Assembly: GCF_932276165.1 (NCBI RefSeq)
Contig: NC_063995.1
Location: 11,346,001-11,410,000, forward strand
Direction of reading: 5' to 3'
Origin: Plutella xylostella
Lineage: Eukaryota > Arthropoda > Insecta > Lepidoptera > Plutellidae
DNA: 64,000 bases
In this document: positions 1 through 12,492 of the stretch, in pieces
Layout: every line of letters starts with the position of its first letter
Numbering within the stretch: position 1 is the stretch's first letter
The notes under the pieces: model-generated
The model's input: the letters and a program-made list of their open reading frames with translations, nothing else
Database searches by the model: none
Told to the model about the DNA's origin: nothing
Made by a program: the position numbers and the translations under genes

Positions 1-1232
1 TAAGTTAAGTCGAAGTTCAAACAAAGATTTTGATATTTCTTAATTTAAAATTGGTGTCTTCGGAATCGTGTCCATTATTTATCGTAAAAATATTGGGACT
101 ATCTTAATTATTTCGTAGTTTAAGTACCTAGTAAAAGCTAATAGTTCGTGAGCGAGATACTTTTGGCTATGTTCTGGGATCACAGTAACAAAACAAACAA
201 TACATTGCTTATTGTTAACCAAATGATAAAATCCAATAATTATTTTATCCAAATGTTTGCTTATCATTTAGCAGGATATAATGAAACAATAACAAAGTTA
301 TTGTGTATGGGTATGGGTTTAAAATGTTAATTGAAATTAAGGTGGAGTTATTACGGTTACCCAGAAAATGTATTACATAATTTCCTTTGTGTTGTTTCAA
401 ATTCTATAAGTTTAACAATTAATTGTTAAAAAGCTTTCCGTTATTCATCTATCATGATTTTTCCAGTTGTGTGGAAATAAATTTTACCATAAATACATAC
501 CTATTATTTTAGGAGATATTTTGGACAATACCATTCGTCTACTTCACCATTTCACTTACTTGTGTAAACATCAGTTCACAAAGGCAATACAGGAATTACT
601 ATGAAACGTAAAACTTTCCACTCTAATCGAAAAGTTCAAATTTCTGCTTCTGCTTCTGCGAACGACTCAATTGGGAAAACGGAAAACTTCTCAAAAGCAT
701 CTATCAAATATTAACTTGTTTATCGGTCTGTCGCAAGTTGTGTTTCGGCATTAATCATTTAATTCGTTTTGGCTGTTGTTTATCAATGTTTTGTTATTAT
801 TCACTGCAAATATTTATATTTTAATGCTAAAATTTATTCATCAGCGTATTTTTTATTACCTCAACAATTTTTTGCGATTTTCTACGACACATAGGTACTC
901 TATTAAGCTTTAGTCAAAACCAAATTTTATATATATTTTAGTTACAGCTAAGGTAAAACTGGGTTACAGTAGACATTGTAACTGTAAAGTAAAAAAAAGG
1001 CAGCAAATAAATAGTTGGGTAAAATTCCCGTTTGGTCGGGGACGCGTTCGCAGCCGTGCAAAGTTTAATTGGCCCATTGTCGTTATTTTGCCTTTCAAAG
1101 CCCCAGAGTGGATTATTCCAAGCTGATCATAGCCTATTCAGCTAGATTTTTATCAGAATTTGTTTAATTCATCATAATTATCACGTTTCATAGTAATTAT
1201 TATCGGTATAGTAGCTATTTAAATTTTAAATC
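1..1232. other. Unassigned AT-rich DNA
   Basis: Only short chance frames. A small GC-richer patch (GGTCGGGGACGCGTTCGCAG) near 1035-1055 has no partner. Nothing recognisable. Confidence 0.6.
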
Positions 1233-1706
1233 CTGTCTGATTCTGGTTCAGTGGTTAGTAAATTAGTCACTCTGACTGCTATGCCGAAGGTCTCCGGTTC
1301 GATCCACGCCGGCCATGACCAATATTTGCTTAAAGACAAATGTTAGTACTAAGGTCTTGGTTGTAAAATTTAATGTTTGTGTTGTTGTTGTTGTTGTCGT
1401 CCTAAGGTACCCCAGTGGTACAGAGGGCCTTCACGAGAGTGCGCCACGCCGTCCTGTCCTCAGCAACCGCTCTGGCCTCCGTCCAGCTCAGGCCTTGCGC
1501 TCGCAGCTCGCCGTCCACTGTGCGCCGCCATGTGTGCACGGGGCGACCGCGTCTCCGATGGCCTCCTAGCGGTTTCCACTCGAAAGCGATGCTTGCCATG
1601 TTATCGGCTCCCCTTCTTATAGTGTGACCGATCCATCTCCATGTTTGTGTAGTGATTATATAATATTATAATGATCTTTGTAGATATATCAGCTGCCCGA
1701 TACCCA
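1233..1706 (+). mobile_element. tRNA-derived SINE (family 1), interrupted by a LINE fragment
   Basis: The tRNA-like head has an A box at 1245-1258 (GGTTCAGTGGTTAG) and a B box at 1296-1305 (GGTTCGATCC). The body continues to 1372, is split by the LINE insertion, and resumes at 1651-1706, where GATATATCAGCTG..CCGATACCCAT matches the reverse complement of the SINE at 33.5-33.8 kb. The expected 3' end is replaced at about 1707 by a hairpin element. Confidence 0.75.
1383..1640 (-). mobile_element. 5'-truncated RTE-like LINE fragment with 10-bp TSD
   Basis: The minus-strand frame from 1640 to the TAG at 1402 is open and encodes the far C-terminus of a LINE protein: WIGHTIRRGADN, then EWKPLGGHRRRGRP, TWRRTVDGEL and AEDRTAWRTLV. 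These are the usual closing motifs of RTE-like endonuclease/reverse transcriptases. The stop is followed almost at once by a (AAC)n tail at 1383-1396. ATGTTTGTGT flanks it on both sides (1373-1382 and 1641-1650). The insertion sits inside a tRNA-type SINE. Confidence 0.85.
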
Positions 1707-1707
1707 T

Positions 1708-1788
1708 ATTACACTCACGAGCAATGAAAAGTTCCATTGGCATATGGTCAATGGCAGGTGGTACTTTTTCATTACTCGTGATTGTATT
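1708..1788. mobile_element. Small hairpin element truncating a SINE
   Basis: Imperfect arms of about 29 bases (1708-1736 and 1759-1788) share CACTCACGAGCAATGAAAA and its complement, with a 22-base loop. A single arm of the same kind is seen at 13276-13305. Confidence 0.5.
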
Positions 1789-1795
1789 ATTTTCA

Positions 1796-3454
1796 ATGAA
1801 ATATGCCAATGATCAGTTAGGACCCCTCGTACTCGTACCTCCCGCGAGGACTCGCAAAAAAGTTTCGGTTTTCTCTATTTTGGCCTATTAGGATTTGAGA
1901 TTCACTATAGCAGTAACAGTTTTAAGTGAAACAATTACTTTTTACGAATTGTAGGCTGCTATTTGGCGAGTTTCGGCTGCGAGTTCGGTGGGTATTTTTT
2001 TTCTGTAATCTATTTTACTCGTTATATAACTACTAGGTGTATGTAGTAAATCTAATTTAATAGATAATAATTATGTAAAGATGAGCTTGCGATTTTCACC
2101 GTGGTGTAAAGATTCGACAGTCAGATTAATTTTATTATAGGTCCCAGGGTGCGTCATAAGTATAATAGATGCAGTAGGTATTATTAATTTTAGGTTTAAT
2201 CTTTTTACGTACACCGTAAAATGAATAGCCTCAACTTAACCCTTCAAACGTCACAAGCTCCAACTATCCCACTCAGAAATTCTTTGAAGACCTTCTAGAT
2301 TAAACTGCCAACTGGAAAAAGTCATATAATTTCTCTTTTGTTCAGAAGTTGCCGTGTATGTATCTCTGTATCGATAGCTCCTATCTCCATTGTGTCGGCT
2401 AACAAATTGATCCAATAAACTACTGGCAGTGCCTCTGCGTACACGATATTGCTCGGCGGGAAAATAACTCTTTCGTGATCGCTGTACCTAATTCTGATAC
2501 GGGCAATATGAAAAATGTAGCCATGTATTGCATTTGAAATGTTAAAAGGATTGGAAAACTTATGTTTATTTGTTTAATAGAATTTAGGTGTCTTATTTAT
2601 TTTATTGTGAGGTTAGTTTAGGTTTTTTTTTATTTAAATCTGTTAAATAAATAATAAATTATCTATATTTCCAGACCATAGGTCCAACAAAATATGCACA
2701 TCAGCACAAATAATTCACACACTAAAGATTAATAATAATAATTCAATAAAATTAAACACAAGCACGCGGACATAAACTTACACAGGAATGACATGTGTGA
2801 TATCATCATCAGACAGCTACGTAGTAAAGACACTGCAATAAATATCAATCCAACTTCATTACAATTTGAATGACAGACAAAAATAAATGTGTCGAGTTTG
2901 CGTTGTTCTATGGTTTAAATCCACAACCTGTTATTAATTTAAATTCTGAAAATATTTGTTTTCAACTCTCTTACAGCATTTCAAGTTGCAACTCTTAGCT
3001 CTGGAGCTCAAAGTAAGCAACTAACCGACTTGCCGTTTTGTTCAACCGAATGTATCACTAACTCCAAAAGTGTTTCCATTTAAACAAACTTTGCACAAAT
3101 TTCGTCCACCGCGTGGTCGCAATTACTGTAGTTGAACCACAGTTACATGCCAAAGTGTAGCTGGCGCATGGAATATATTTTAATTTAATTCTTCGCGGCT
3201 TTTAATGTTGTGTTTGTGGTCGGTCGTGAGTCGCGAATTAGCTTCTCTGCGGTTTTCTGATGTTATAAATTATTGTAACTCTCTTACATACCTAGTTTAT
3301 ATTTGTTAATTTATTCTTAATAAAAATATTTTGTAGTATTATTATCATGTTTGGCCAGTAAACTCCCAGACCGGAACGGGTAGGGGCCGTACCATCGGAG
3401 AATCCAACATACAGAGGCCCGTTAGCTTTATTTAATTTAAAACTTTTTTGGAAG
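1796..3454. other. Unassigned AT-rich DNA
   Basis: No frame of useful length, no inverted repeat of note and no known repeat recognised. Confidence 0.6.
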
Positions 3455-3467
3455 ATACCTCTTTAAA

Positions 3468-3777
3468 GAGCGGTGGTAGCTCAGTCGGATAAGCACCCGC
3501 TTCTCACGCAAGAGATGAGGGTTCGAATCCCGGCGCCGACATGTACCAATGAGTTTTTTTTAACTTAAGTACAATGTATATCATCGCTCTTACGGTGAAG
3601 GAAAACATCGTGAGGAAACCTGCATATCTAGATTTAGCACATCTACCCGCAGTGGACCAGCGTGGTGGCAAATGTTCCAAGCTTAGGAAGGCAGTTTAGA
3701 CCTTGGGGATATGCACAAAGGTTCCACTCGAGAGAGCCAGGTGCAGGTACTTACACCCCCACAGAGAATAGAATAGA
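3468..3777 (+). mobile_element. tRNA-derived SINE (family 2), complete, with TSD
   Basis: Head with A box TGGTAGCTCAGTCGG (3474-3487 region) and B box GGGTTCGAATCCC (3519-3531). The body contains GTGAAGGAAAACATCGTGAGG and ends in a (GAATA)n tail. The 13-bp direct repeat ATACCTCTTTAAA lies at 3455-3467 and 3778-3790. It is a non-autonomous, RNA polymerase III-type element. The tRNA-like head keeps both promoter boxes but is not a functional tRNA gene. Confidence 0.88.
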
Positions 3778-3790
3778 ATACCTCTTTAAA

Positions 3791-5470
3791 AAACTGCGCT
3801 TCACTACAGTACCGTAGTTGCGGTACCACATGTATCCTTTGTATCCTAATTACGGCCATAAGTACAACACTGAGTGCATCTCTAGTCTTGAGCCAACTGA
3901 ATTTAAGTTTGGAGTTTACTTTAATGAGAATAAACTTACTTGTGTATATAGAAGCCGGCTTTGGAAGTCGGTTATTTTGTGCTTCTTTAGCCGATAGCCA
4001 AATGAGCAGTAAAGGAACATTTATTTTCCTTCACCGTGTAATATAGTACCTACCTGTATTATTTATTTATTTATTATCTCGATAACTATATATATAATTA
4101 TATTCTACCTATTCGTATTTATTTTATATGAAGGTTACCGGTATGTAACTAATTATTTAAGTAATAAATTTTACAAAATATCGTAAAAATAAGTATATTT
4201 TTTTAGTATTTTTGTCTGTAAAGTACATAAAAAATGCTTCAGGATTTCTCCTTAATTACCTACTATGAGCTACGAGGTAGAGACAAATAAACAATCTGAT
4301 TCACACAGATTTTATCGAAAGTAATAACAGGAGTTACTAAGCGGTGATAGCCTGGTTCGGGCGACACAAAGCAATGTCCGTTCCAATGGCTTAAACTCCC
4401 AAAAGCACCGTAACAATTTACGCGCAAACACCAAACCTCATTCTTCTAATATTTATTAGACAAAAACCAACAGAAACCGCTAACAAATCGTTCCCTAAAC
4501 CGTTATTTTCCACTTTATTTCGCCCTGTTGACTTTAGGCCGGCCAACTTTTGGGCATCCGAAAACACGCTGCATTAACCTTTGCATGTCCTGCGGTTTGT
4601 ATTACTGTATGATTGTGTAACCTTTATGACTCGTTCTTAGAGATTATTTTAAAATGGCAGGTACTGGTTACACTGTGGATTGGAGGACAAGGATTAACTG
4701 AACGCACTATGACGGGTCCGAAGCAACTTTGCGTTTCGTTATTGCTCTGATTGTTTCAAAGTAAATAGCAAAGTTAGTGAAGGTAATGTTGATGCAAGAT
4801 GAAAAGAGCTGCCCATTTAGATGGTAAAACTGGTTGTTATACTATGTTTTCATATAAACTTCAGATGGTTGCTAAAAGTTCCTTTCAGGCAAAATTTATG
4901 ATAAAAGTAGTCGCCCCGTACGGAAAATAGATACTCCTAGTTAAGTTTCCAAGAAAATACATTGGCTCATAACTTTTTTCTACATTTTTTTACTACTATT
5001 ATTTTATTTTATCTATGTAAACCCAACAAAGTAATTGCTGCCGCTACGGTTACTTGCACAAGTCCTTCGAGCATACTCGCTTCAAAACAGAAAAATACCT
5101 ATCGTCACGTTGGCCCCAAACATTTACACAGAAATCTACATAACGGGACAAAGCAAAAACAGAAAACAAGTCTGTATTGACAATAGCCTCTCTGACAAAG
5201 ACCTGCGGCCCTATTCTCGGTACAAATGTCGACATCGTCTCAGGATAGAATAGGAGCGGGATGAAAGCGTTTATTTGTTCAACACTAATGCACATTTTAT
5301 GCGGGACGATCCTGGTGACTTACGTGATGTAACTTGCTGGATCAAGTTATGAGCTGCTCGCTGGATGTCAAGCAAAAGCAGTCGCACCGCCTTGAAAGAT
5401 TTTCTTTGGCAAAAAAAACTGAATTTAAAATACTTACTCTTCAGAGATCCTAGGTGCATTTATGTAAATA
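3791..5470. other. Unassigned AT-rich DNA
   Basis: Short overlapping frames at 4962-5295 on both strands show no domain or exon-like pattern. A weak CCTATTCTC/AGAATAGG inverted pair at 5210-5250 may be a MITE relic. Confidence 0.55.
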
Positions 5471-5690
5471 CTAGCTATTCCCGCGAGCTTCGCTTCGCCT
5501 TAAAAAGTTTTCCCGTGGGAATTCCGGGATAAAAAGTAGCCTTTGTTCTTTTTCAGGGTCTAGACCATATGTATACCAAATTTCATTCAAATCCGTTCAG
5601 TAGTTTTGGCGTGAAAGAGTAACATACAGACAGACCGACAGACAGACAGAAAGACACAGTTACTTTCGCATTATTAATATTAGATTATTT
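5471..5690 (+). repeat. Common insect interspersed repeat, decayed
   Basis: AGCTATTCCCGCGAGCTTCG, GGGATAAAAAGTAGCC, ACCAAATTTCATTCAAATCC, GTTCAGTAGTTTTGGCGTG, a CAGACAGACCGACAGACAG run and TTTCGCATTATTAATATTAG in this order are a repeat pattern I know from many insect genomes. I cannot assign its class safely. A shorter relative is at 47185-47275. Confidence 0.55.
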
Positions 5691-7231
5691 TTCTTTTCTA
5701 AATTATTTTCTTTTGTAATATTTTCAAGAGCATATAGAGTACGCTGAGTTCTAGTTCTAGCCATGGCAACGTAGTATACTAAACGTACGCCAAGCCATGA
5801 GACAAATATGCACTCCAGTCAAACTCACGCTTTGATTATCTAGTCGCACTGCTCAGTGTCCGTTGTGCATTGATAACCTAAAAGCAATGTACCTACTGCT
5901 TTTTCATTTTGTATTTATTAAAGTACGTCGTGTACGGTAGGTATTTTCATTAATTTCCTTGTAGAATGATCTTCATTAGATGAACTCGACGATCACACTC
6001 GCTGTGTTTGCATAAAATATGAAATAAAACATTGTGTAAAGAATTTAAACTTAAAGAAAAGTTTTGACAAATGTTGTGGTTACATATAACTGGTACAAGT
6101 ACTAGAATAAGACCAATGTAACTATAGTTAAATAATGATTCGCATTGTGCACTGTTTGTATCCATTTACCGATAAATTAATAAATATGCATGTAATAAGA
6201 GTGCATAGCATAACCAAGTAAGGGTGGAAAATTGCAATTTCTTATAGCTTAGACCCTCAGAAAAAGAATGGACGAAAAAAGAATAAGGCTACTCGTAAAC
6301 TTCGAGTCGTAAATATGAAATCGTTGCGAAGAAAGATTCCTTCTAAGGGCAGGTGCAGATGTGCCACATAACTTGAGAAGAATAAATTTTTCAGTAGGAT
6401 GTAGGTATTGCTTTAAATTCATGCATTTTTATAAGTATTGGTTAATTCTTTACTGTATTTTAACAAAATTACTGAAAAACCTATTAATATGTTTAGTTTG
6501 TTTGCACTGTCACTATTAGTTTAGGGTGTTGAACAGCGAACTATAGTTTGCTGATGTTGAAGTAGGTACTTTACTTACTTTAGGACTATTACCTTATATC
6601 CCAATTTTATTATAACCCAGTATCTGTTCTGTAATTTGAAAATGACTAAAGCTTAAATTATATTCAACATTAAGCAAAATATATGTTAATACTCACAGGT
6701 ACTCGTATATCTGTCAGCAGTCCAGTAAAATACAAAATATAGTTGTATTTTTTATCCTAAACAGGCCTTTACAATAAATGGCCGAAAAAAGTGCTAAAAG
6801 CGGATTTCGTTACAAAAATAAACAGGAACCATTGTTGATGGTGAGAATCGTTTTCCTGAATCACATTTTCTTAAAAAATCTTTTGTTAACGAAACCAACA
6901 GTTAGGTAACCAATTGTGCAAAAAAATAAACACTTTTTAGTTCCAATAGAAAATACAAGATGGAAATGGGATACGTATAAAAATATTACAATTACTTATT
7001 CTTAAAATTTTTGCAACACCCTGTAAATTAATAAACCCAGTTTTATAGGAAATATTTAAGTATTATAAAAGGCATCGCAACTCTTAACTCAACCGTAGAT
7101 AGATAACGCAGAGTAGGCACCAGGAGAGTTACTATATACTTACAAAAATCTAACAAACGAGAGCTGTCGTGCAATCGGCAGAGTCGTGGCTTTCTCTTCA
7201 ACAGCGATCTGAAACTTAGTTTTTCGTCATA
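5691..7231. other. Unassigned AT-rich DNA
   Basis: Short frames only; nothing recognised before the MITE at 7234. Confidence 0.6.
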
Positions 7232-7233
7232 TA

Positions 7234-7496
7234 CAGGGTGTTGCAAAAAGGGTATACTTAGCCGAAACCTACTGTGCAGCATGGTATATCTAAGCCTGAA
7301 ACTGAAATCAAAATTTGAAAATTCGCGAAAAAAATATTTCATTTTCCATATAAACTTTGTTGGTCACTTGACTTTTACTATGGAAAAAATTTTTTTTTTT
7401 TCGCGAATTTCCAAATTCTGATTTTAGTTTCGGGCTTAGATATAACATGCTGCACATGTAGGTTTCGGCTTAGTATACCAATTTTGCAACACCCTG
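7234..7496. mobile_element. Hairpin MITE (CAGGGTGTTGCAAAA family), complete
   Basis: Terminal inverted repeats begin CAGGGTGTTGCAAAA and continue inward for tens of bases (GTATACTTAGCCGAAACCTAC against its complement). TA flanks both ends (7232-7233 and 7497-7498), the target duplication typical of Tc1/mariner-type elements. The centre holds GTCACTTGAC, GAAAAAATTTTTT and CGCGAATTT-like segments. It encodes no protein. Confidence 0.8.
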
Positions 7497-7498
7497 TA

Positions 7499-8396
7499 GA
7501 GTGACCCCCAGGCACTAGTGGTACTAGGACCTCATAGACACAAGTAATAATCGATTTGAGTGTGTGGTCAAAGCGGTCGGCCCTCCAGTCACGAACTATG
7601 GGCCGCTCTCCAATGATCTTTCACATAGACTGGCCATTGACAGTCAATTATTGACATATCACGGGCGAGTAGTCACTTTTCTGATCGTTATTATCGTGTT
7701 TCCTTTAAATCAAAGCTTTTTGAAGAGATAGACGAATCTTCATCAATTCATCATGGCAAAAGAGTAGTAAATAAAATAAAAAAAACTATCTGTAAAAGAT
7801 ACTCAGGAGTTAACTTTTTAAATAAACTTAGCTGCGAATAAGAACATAATTTTTCGTTTACGAGTAGGAATCACAAAAACCGCAAGTCATTTAACATTCG
7901 CATGCTATTTAAATCTTAAATCCAGCTCGATTCAGTTCTATGTAAATTTAAATTCACATTCTTTCTCGTTCCTTCATTAGTAGCGTGAGAGAGTCAGAGG
8001 TACATGTTTATCGATGTGTAGTGTAGAATCAGGGTAGGGCCGAGGTAACGATTCGTATAATTTGCCAAAATAGTGTCGGGTTCGCAAGTTAATGTTGGAG
8101 CTAGTTTGCTTTATGCACTGGAAGTGAATTAGAGAGGGTAAATAGTTGCAATAAAAAAAAACTCGGCGATTGGTGCAAACAATGCTGAATAAAAAGTTAA
8201 AAGATTATACTGAAACGGTAGTATTTCACGGAATTTATCTATGAGTAAGAAAAAGGATGCATGTGAACCTGTCACAGCAGCACGGCACTATAAATGTTTA
8301 TATCGCAATTTTCGATAGCACAACGATGACTGTGATTGGTCAGATGTCATCGAATACACGAAAGTTTGTTCATTTGCACATAACTACATATACTAT
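7499..8396. other. Unassigned DNA
   Basis: No gene or repeat recognised. Confidence 0.6.
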
Positions 8397-8520
8397 TAGA
8401 TAGATAGATAGATAAAATACGCTTTATTTGTACACCAAAAAAGAATCATATGAATAACTTAATTAGGGTACAAAAGGCGGTCTTATCACTATTACTACGA
8501 TTCAGGATCAGATCATTATA
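8397..8520 (-). mobile_element. LINE 3' end with (TCTA)n tail
   Basis: The tandem TAGA run at 8397-8413 is followed by a sequence similar to 21228-21375 (CTTTATTTGTACACC, GTACAAAAGGCGGTCTTATC). This reads as the 3' UTR and tail of a LINE on the minus strand; no coding part is left. Confidence 0.5.
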
Positions 8521-9278
8521 TAAATACCTACATAACTATTTACATTCTTATTGCCGAATCGAAATTGCCAGCGATCATTTCATGCCAAAAAACACCAGAT
8601 TCTTCAGGCAAATTTATACTTTACTTGCCGAAAACAAATAAGGCTGAAATCAAGGTTTTAAAATGCACGCAGAATCTTTCAGCAAACGGCCAGAGCTCAG
8701 GCAATATGTATGCTAATGTCGTGTGTTCTGCGTACCCATTGTTCGGCACTGAATTATGGGTGATAGATATATTAGTGTAATTTGTATGTAATGAATTATT
8801 ACGTAATTATACATTTAGTTCGCTGTCCGTTTAAAATTGTGTCAGTAATTATCATCTGTGGCAAACAAAACAAGCTAAAAGGAATATAAGGTACAAATAA
8901 TTATTGTAATATCAATTAATTTCACTTTAGTAAGTTTTAATTTGGTGACGCCGTAACCAAAAAGACAAACTACCATTCAATAGTAGTTCTTCTTCGTTTT
9001 TATTTTATTTTTTGTTTTTAGGTGCTCAAAGATCGTCGTAGTTTGACTATACATAATTATGTACTGTGTGCCTAATAATAAAGCATCATTATTTAAATGT
9101 AACCTAAAACCTAAGAATACCCATTTAATAAAAATACAAAACATTTGAGCATAAAATGGCTACCCGCAGCGTTTCTGAATACAAATTGATTGCATTAGCC
9201 TTTCCATAACAACGTAATGTATTACAAAATACGGGCAAGTGATTTACCATTTTTTTCTGTCGTATTTGTTATACCCAG
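8521..9278. other. Unassigned AT-rich DNA
   Basis: May include more of the LINE 3' UTR just after 8520, too diverged to follow. Otherwise nothing recognised. Confidence 0.5.
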
Positions 9279-9397
9279 CGGGCCTAGCACGGGGCGCAAG
9301 ACTTGCACGCGAAGATAATATCGCGCGCACACACATGGTGCGGCTTCGAGATTGAGTGCGACAGTTTCTTTTTTGTCACGTCTTGCGTGCTGTGCTG
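9279..9397. mobile_element. MITE copy of the GCTAGCACGGGGC family
   Basis: GGGCCTAGCACGGGGCGCAA at the left, and TTTTGTCACGTCTTGCGTGC at the right, as in 40530-40673 but with a decayed right terminus. Confidence 0.5.
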
Positions 9398-9943
9398 TTT
9401 TTCATATAAACTTTCCCATTCCCTGAAAACTGACATTGTAGGTAAGTTAGGAGCAAAAATTAACCGATCTCTATTTTAAAGAAGTATTCTAATGCAAGGT
9501 ACGTAGAGTGTTATTATGTATATGCACCTATAAGTATATAATAAAACAATATCTAGTACAATGGAATTTATTAAAACACTCCCATGTGTAATTGCAACTG
9601 TGTATGGCACACGAATTCTCAACGAAGCAAGACCTCATAGGTGACAGACAGACAGACACTAACGAAGATTTACGCCGTGAATGCACTTTGCTACAAACTC
9701 GTACGTACAACAATAACTATGCCGACATTTCAACCTTAAAACCCAGAACATAGAACTCAAACTCCCTGTTCTGAACTGCATGAAAATATTGGTATTTGTA
9801 TTACTCAGCAACATTACACATTCGCAGTTAGCAAGCGAAATAAGACGTTGTAACGCAGGTAGTAAGGGTGGTGGTTGCCAAAAATAACGGTTGGATGTAA
9901 AGTGAGCGACCACAAATGAGATGTCACCAAAACTGGCATTCTA

Positions 9944-9979
<36 letters not shown>

Positions 9980-11325
9980 TGCGGGGTTAGATTCGCATCT
10001 TGCAGTTTAAACTCTTTTAACATGTCTTCAATTTCATGTTTCTCAAAGGATCGCAGAACAAACGTAAGTAAAGTGTAAGTAAAATTCTTTGATACTTCAT
10101 AATTATATAGGTAGGTACTAGAGTTGTACAAGATTTATCATCAGACAGCTGCGATAAGATAACATACCATCACATATACCTGCATAAGTATATTACTCCT
10201 GATTTTATAGTAAATTTCTCAGTAGCAAGTTCTGGATTCCAAATCAAAATTTACACACCATGCAAGTATAGACAATGAACAGTGAGCGGAAAAATCTTTG
10301 CAGATGAAGCGAAGCTCGCTGGAAAAACTGCATAATAATTGAAGGCTCATAAAATTATATGGAGATATTTTTTTACTAAATTACAGATAGATTTCAATTA
10401 TAAAATCAATCAGACTGTAAAATACTTCTTAACAGCATAAACATCAATCTTTAAGATCTAATCATGCCGCGGTAACGCAACGGATACTCATATTAAATAA
10501 ATTATTAACAAGATGTAGCAAGGAGCCCAGAAAGTGGTAAAACTCCTTACATTTTCCACCAGTTTCTATACAATTTTCTGTTTCGGCAAACTAATGAGCA
10601 ACTTTAAGGGGGAAGCCAAGCGTGAACATGCAATGTAGGGAGATTACATCCTTGTGCCCCGGTGTAAGGTAGACGTAGGTAGCTTTGTGTTGTATAGATA
10701 TAGTAAAAATGTATCTATAGCGTTACTGCAATTTTCAATTATGAATAAGTATATTTTATATGCCTGCCAAAGACCTGCCTTTATACAATTGCAAGCTCGA
10801 CAGTAATAAAAAGACAGACAGACAATAGTACTGTAGGTATTAAATAATTACTCCTTAACGAAAACGGCTAGCTTAATAACGCCGTCTGCAATATTTCAGT
10901 ACATCTAAGAGTGCATCAAAATATTACCAACTAAAAATAACAATATTGTATACAAATTTTAAATTAAATGTTTGAAAAAATTGGCGTCACCAAATGGTGT
11001 CGGAATTTTGTAAGTAAGTGAAACTTCTTCATTTTTCGTGAGTACCTATTGTTGCATAATTTTGTAACAGAAACGTATCTTCAAAAAAGCCATCCCCTGA
11101 AACAAGTTTACAACTTTCATATACAAGTTACGAATGAAATAAGCGTGTATGAAATTACGGAATACTTTGCTCGCTGCAGCGGCCGCGGTGTGCCCAGAAT
11201 GTGGAGGCATGACAGCTTATATGTAATTTTACTACTGTAACGTTATGTATATTTTATATACCCCGGGCGGGTGTTAGGTACATAATATGTACCTATATAC
11301 TAACAAGTCACGTGATCAAGGTCAG
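9398..11325. other. Unassigned AT-rich DNA with microsatellites
   Basis: Contains short GACA runs near 9642 and 10812 and the CGG tract at 9946. The 105-codon minus frame at 9814-10131 owes its length to the CGG tract and shows no domain. Confidence 0.55.
9946..9979. repeat. (CGG)11 microsatellite
   Basis: Eleven uninterrupted CGG units in an otherwise AT-rich region. A minus-strand frame reads it as polyproline, but no gene is evident. Confidence 0.95.
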
Positions 11326-11590
11326 TATCAACACAACCCATCACGTCCCTACTGCTGGGCACGGATCTCCTTTCAAGAAGGAAGGGGAAGGAAGGGTTTT
11401 AGGCCTAGTCCGCCACGCCGTCCCAGTGCGGGTTGGTGGACCCAACACAAGCAAGCTTGTACTGAGAGAGTTGTCGGGTAAGTGTGCAACGCGACTGTCA
11501 GATGTTTTCTAGCTGCCCGAAGGCTTCTGACTAGGCTTTACGACTGCTGCCGAAACAGGAACCGGACTATGACCGCCATGGCTTGACATG
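11326..11590 (-). mobile_element. 5S-type SINE, minus strand, head truncated
   Basis: Its reverse complement follows the body of the 17263-17640 SINE (GACAGTCGCGTTGC, CAAGCTTGCTTGTGTTGG, GTCCACCAACCCGCACTGGG, GTGCCCAGCAGTAGGGACGT). Only the part downstream of the 5S-like head is recognisable. Confidence 0.7.
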
Positions 11591-11630
11591 TTTGTGTTTT
11601 ATGTGTTTGGAAATACAAGTTGCTCGTTTT

Positions 11631-11730
11631 AGAATAGAATAGAATAGAATCATTTTTATAAGAAGGTCAACGAACTTGATGACAGTAACAGAATAGAATA
11701 GAATAAAATTTTATTTCAGACCACGTCCAT
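11631..11730 (-). repeat. Two (AGAAT)n runs, probable LINE tails
   Basis: (AGAAT)4 at 11631-11650 and a second run at 11691-11706 followed by AAAATTTTATTTCAG. They resemble the ends of minus-strand LINE fragments. Confidence 0.35.
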
Positions 11731-12490
11731 AAAACATTGTAAAAAATCTATTAATTATCATTAAGTACCTACCTACCTAATGAGAATATATTTCAGTGCC
11801 AAAGAGAGTGAGATTGGGAGATGAAAAGAAATCGTGCCAGATAATTAATTAATCATCGCGCGGAGTGTGCGAAGATGTTCGACTTCCTGCATTGAGAAAA
11901 ACTTTGGCTAAACTTTAGCGTTCGCAAATTTCTACCTCCCATTGAAATTTTAGTTTGTCCTTTTATATTTCCTGGTTGAACCTTAGTATTTTAATCTTAT
12001 GACAGTAAGCGTTGAATCTAATATTTAAAATAGTCTTATGAATATTAGTGCCTTATCACCACCAATCCAATTTGTTTATTAGCAATCAACAATCCATAAG
12101 CAGAATCGCTTATCTGTCAAACATCCTGTCTGATACATACAAATTATCTCATAAATCGAATATGAGTGATAAAAAAAGAATTTTTATTTTCATATACTTA
12201 TTTGCTTTCTCTTTTAATTAATAAAAATCATGCCAATAATACAGTACAATAGGTTTAAACCCAGTATGGAAGCAGTAATGCAAAAATCACCAGTTCTGTT
12301 TAACTTTAATGAAAGAAAACAAATTTCGTATTGGAACGCCTGAAGGCTAAATGTTTTCAGCGGTGGGTACAACTTTTCCTTTGATTGTTAGCCCTTTGAT
12401 ATCTAACGGGCTGCATCGAATGTGACTGCCGATAATGTTTAACTGGTTTAAAACTAAATTTTCTGTAAAAAAAATTGTATTCGATTTGGG
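11731..12490. other. Unassigned AT-rich DNA
   Basis: Nothing recognised. Confidence 0.6.
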
Positions 12491-12492
12491 TA

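Noticed and set aside
3468..3540. Candidate tRNA gene
   Set aside because: Both promoter boxes are good, but no acceptor stem closes and a SINE body with tail and TSD follows.
9814..10131. 105-codon minus frame with polyproline
   Set aside because: The length is due to the CGG microsatellite, and the flanks show no coding character.
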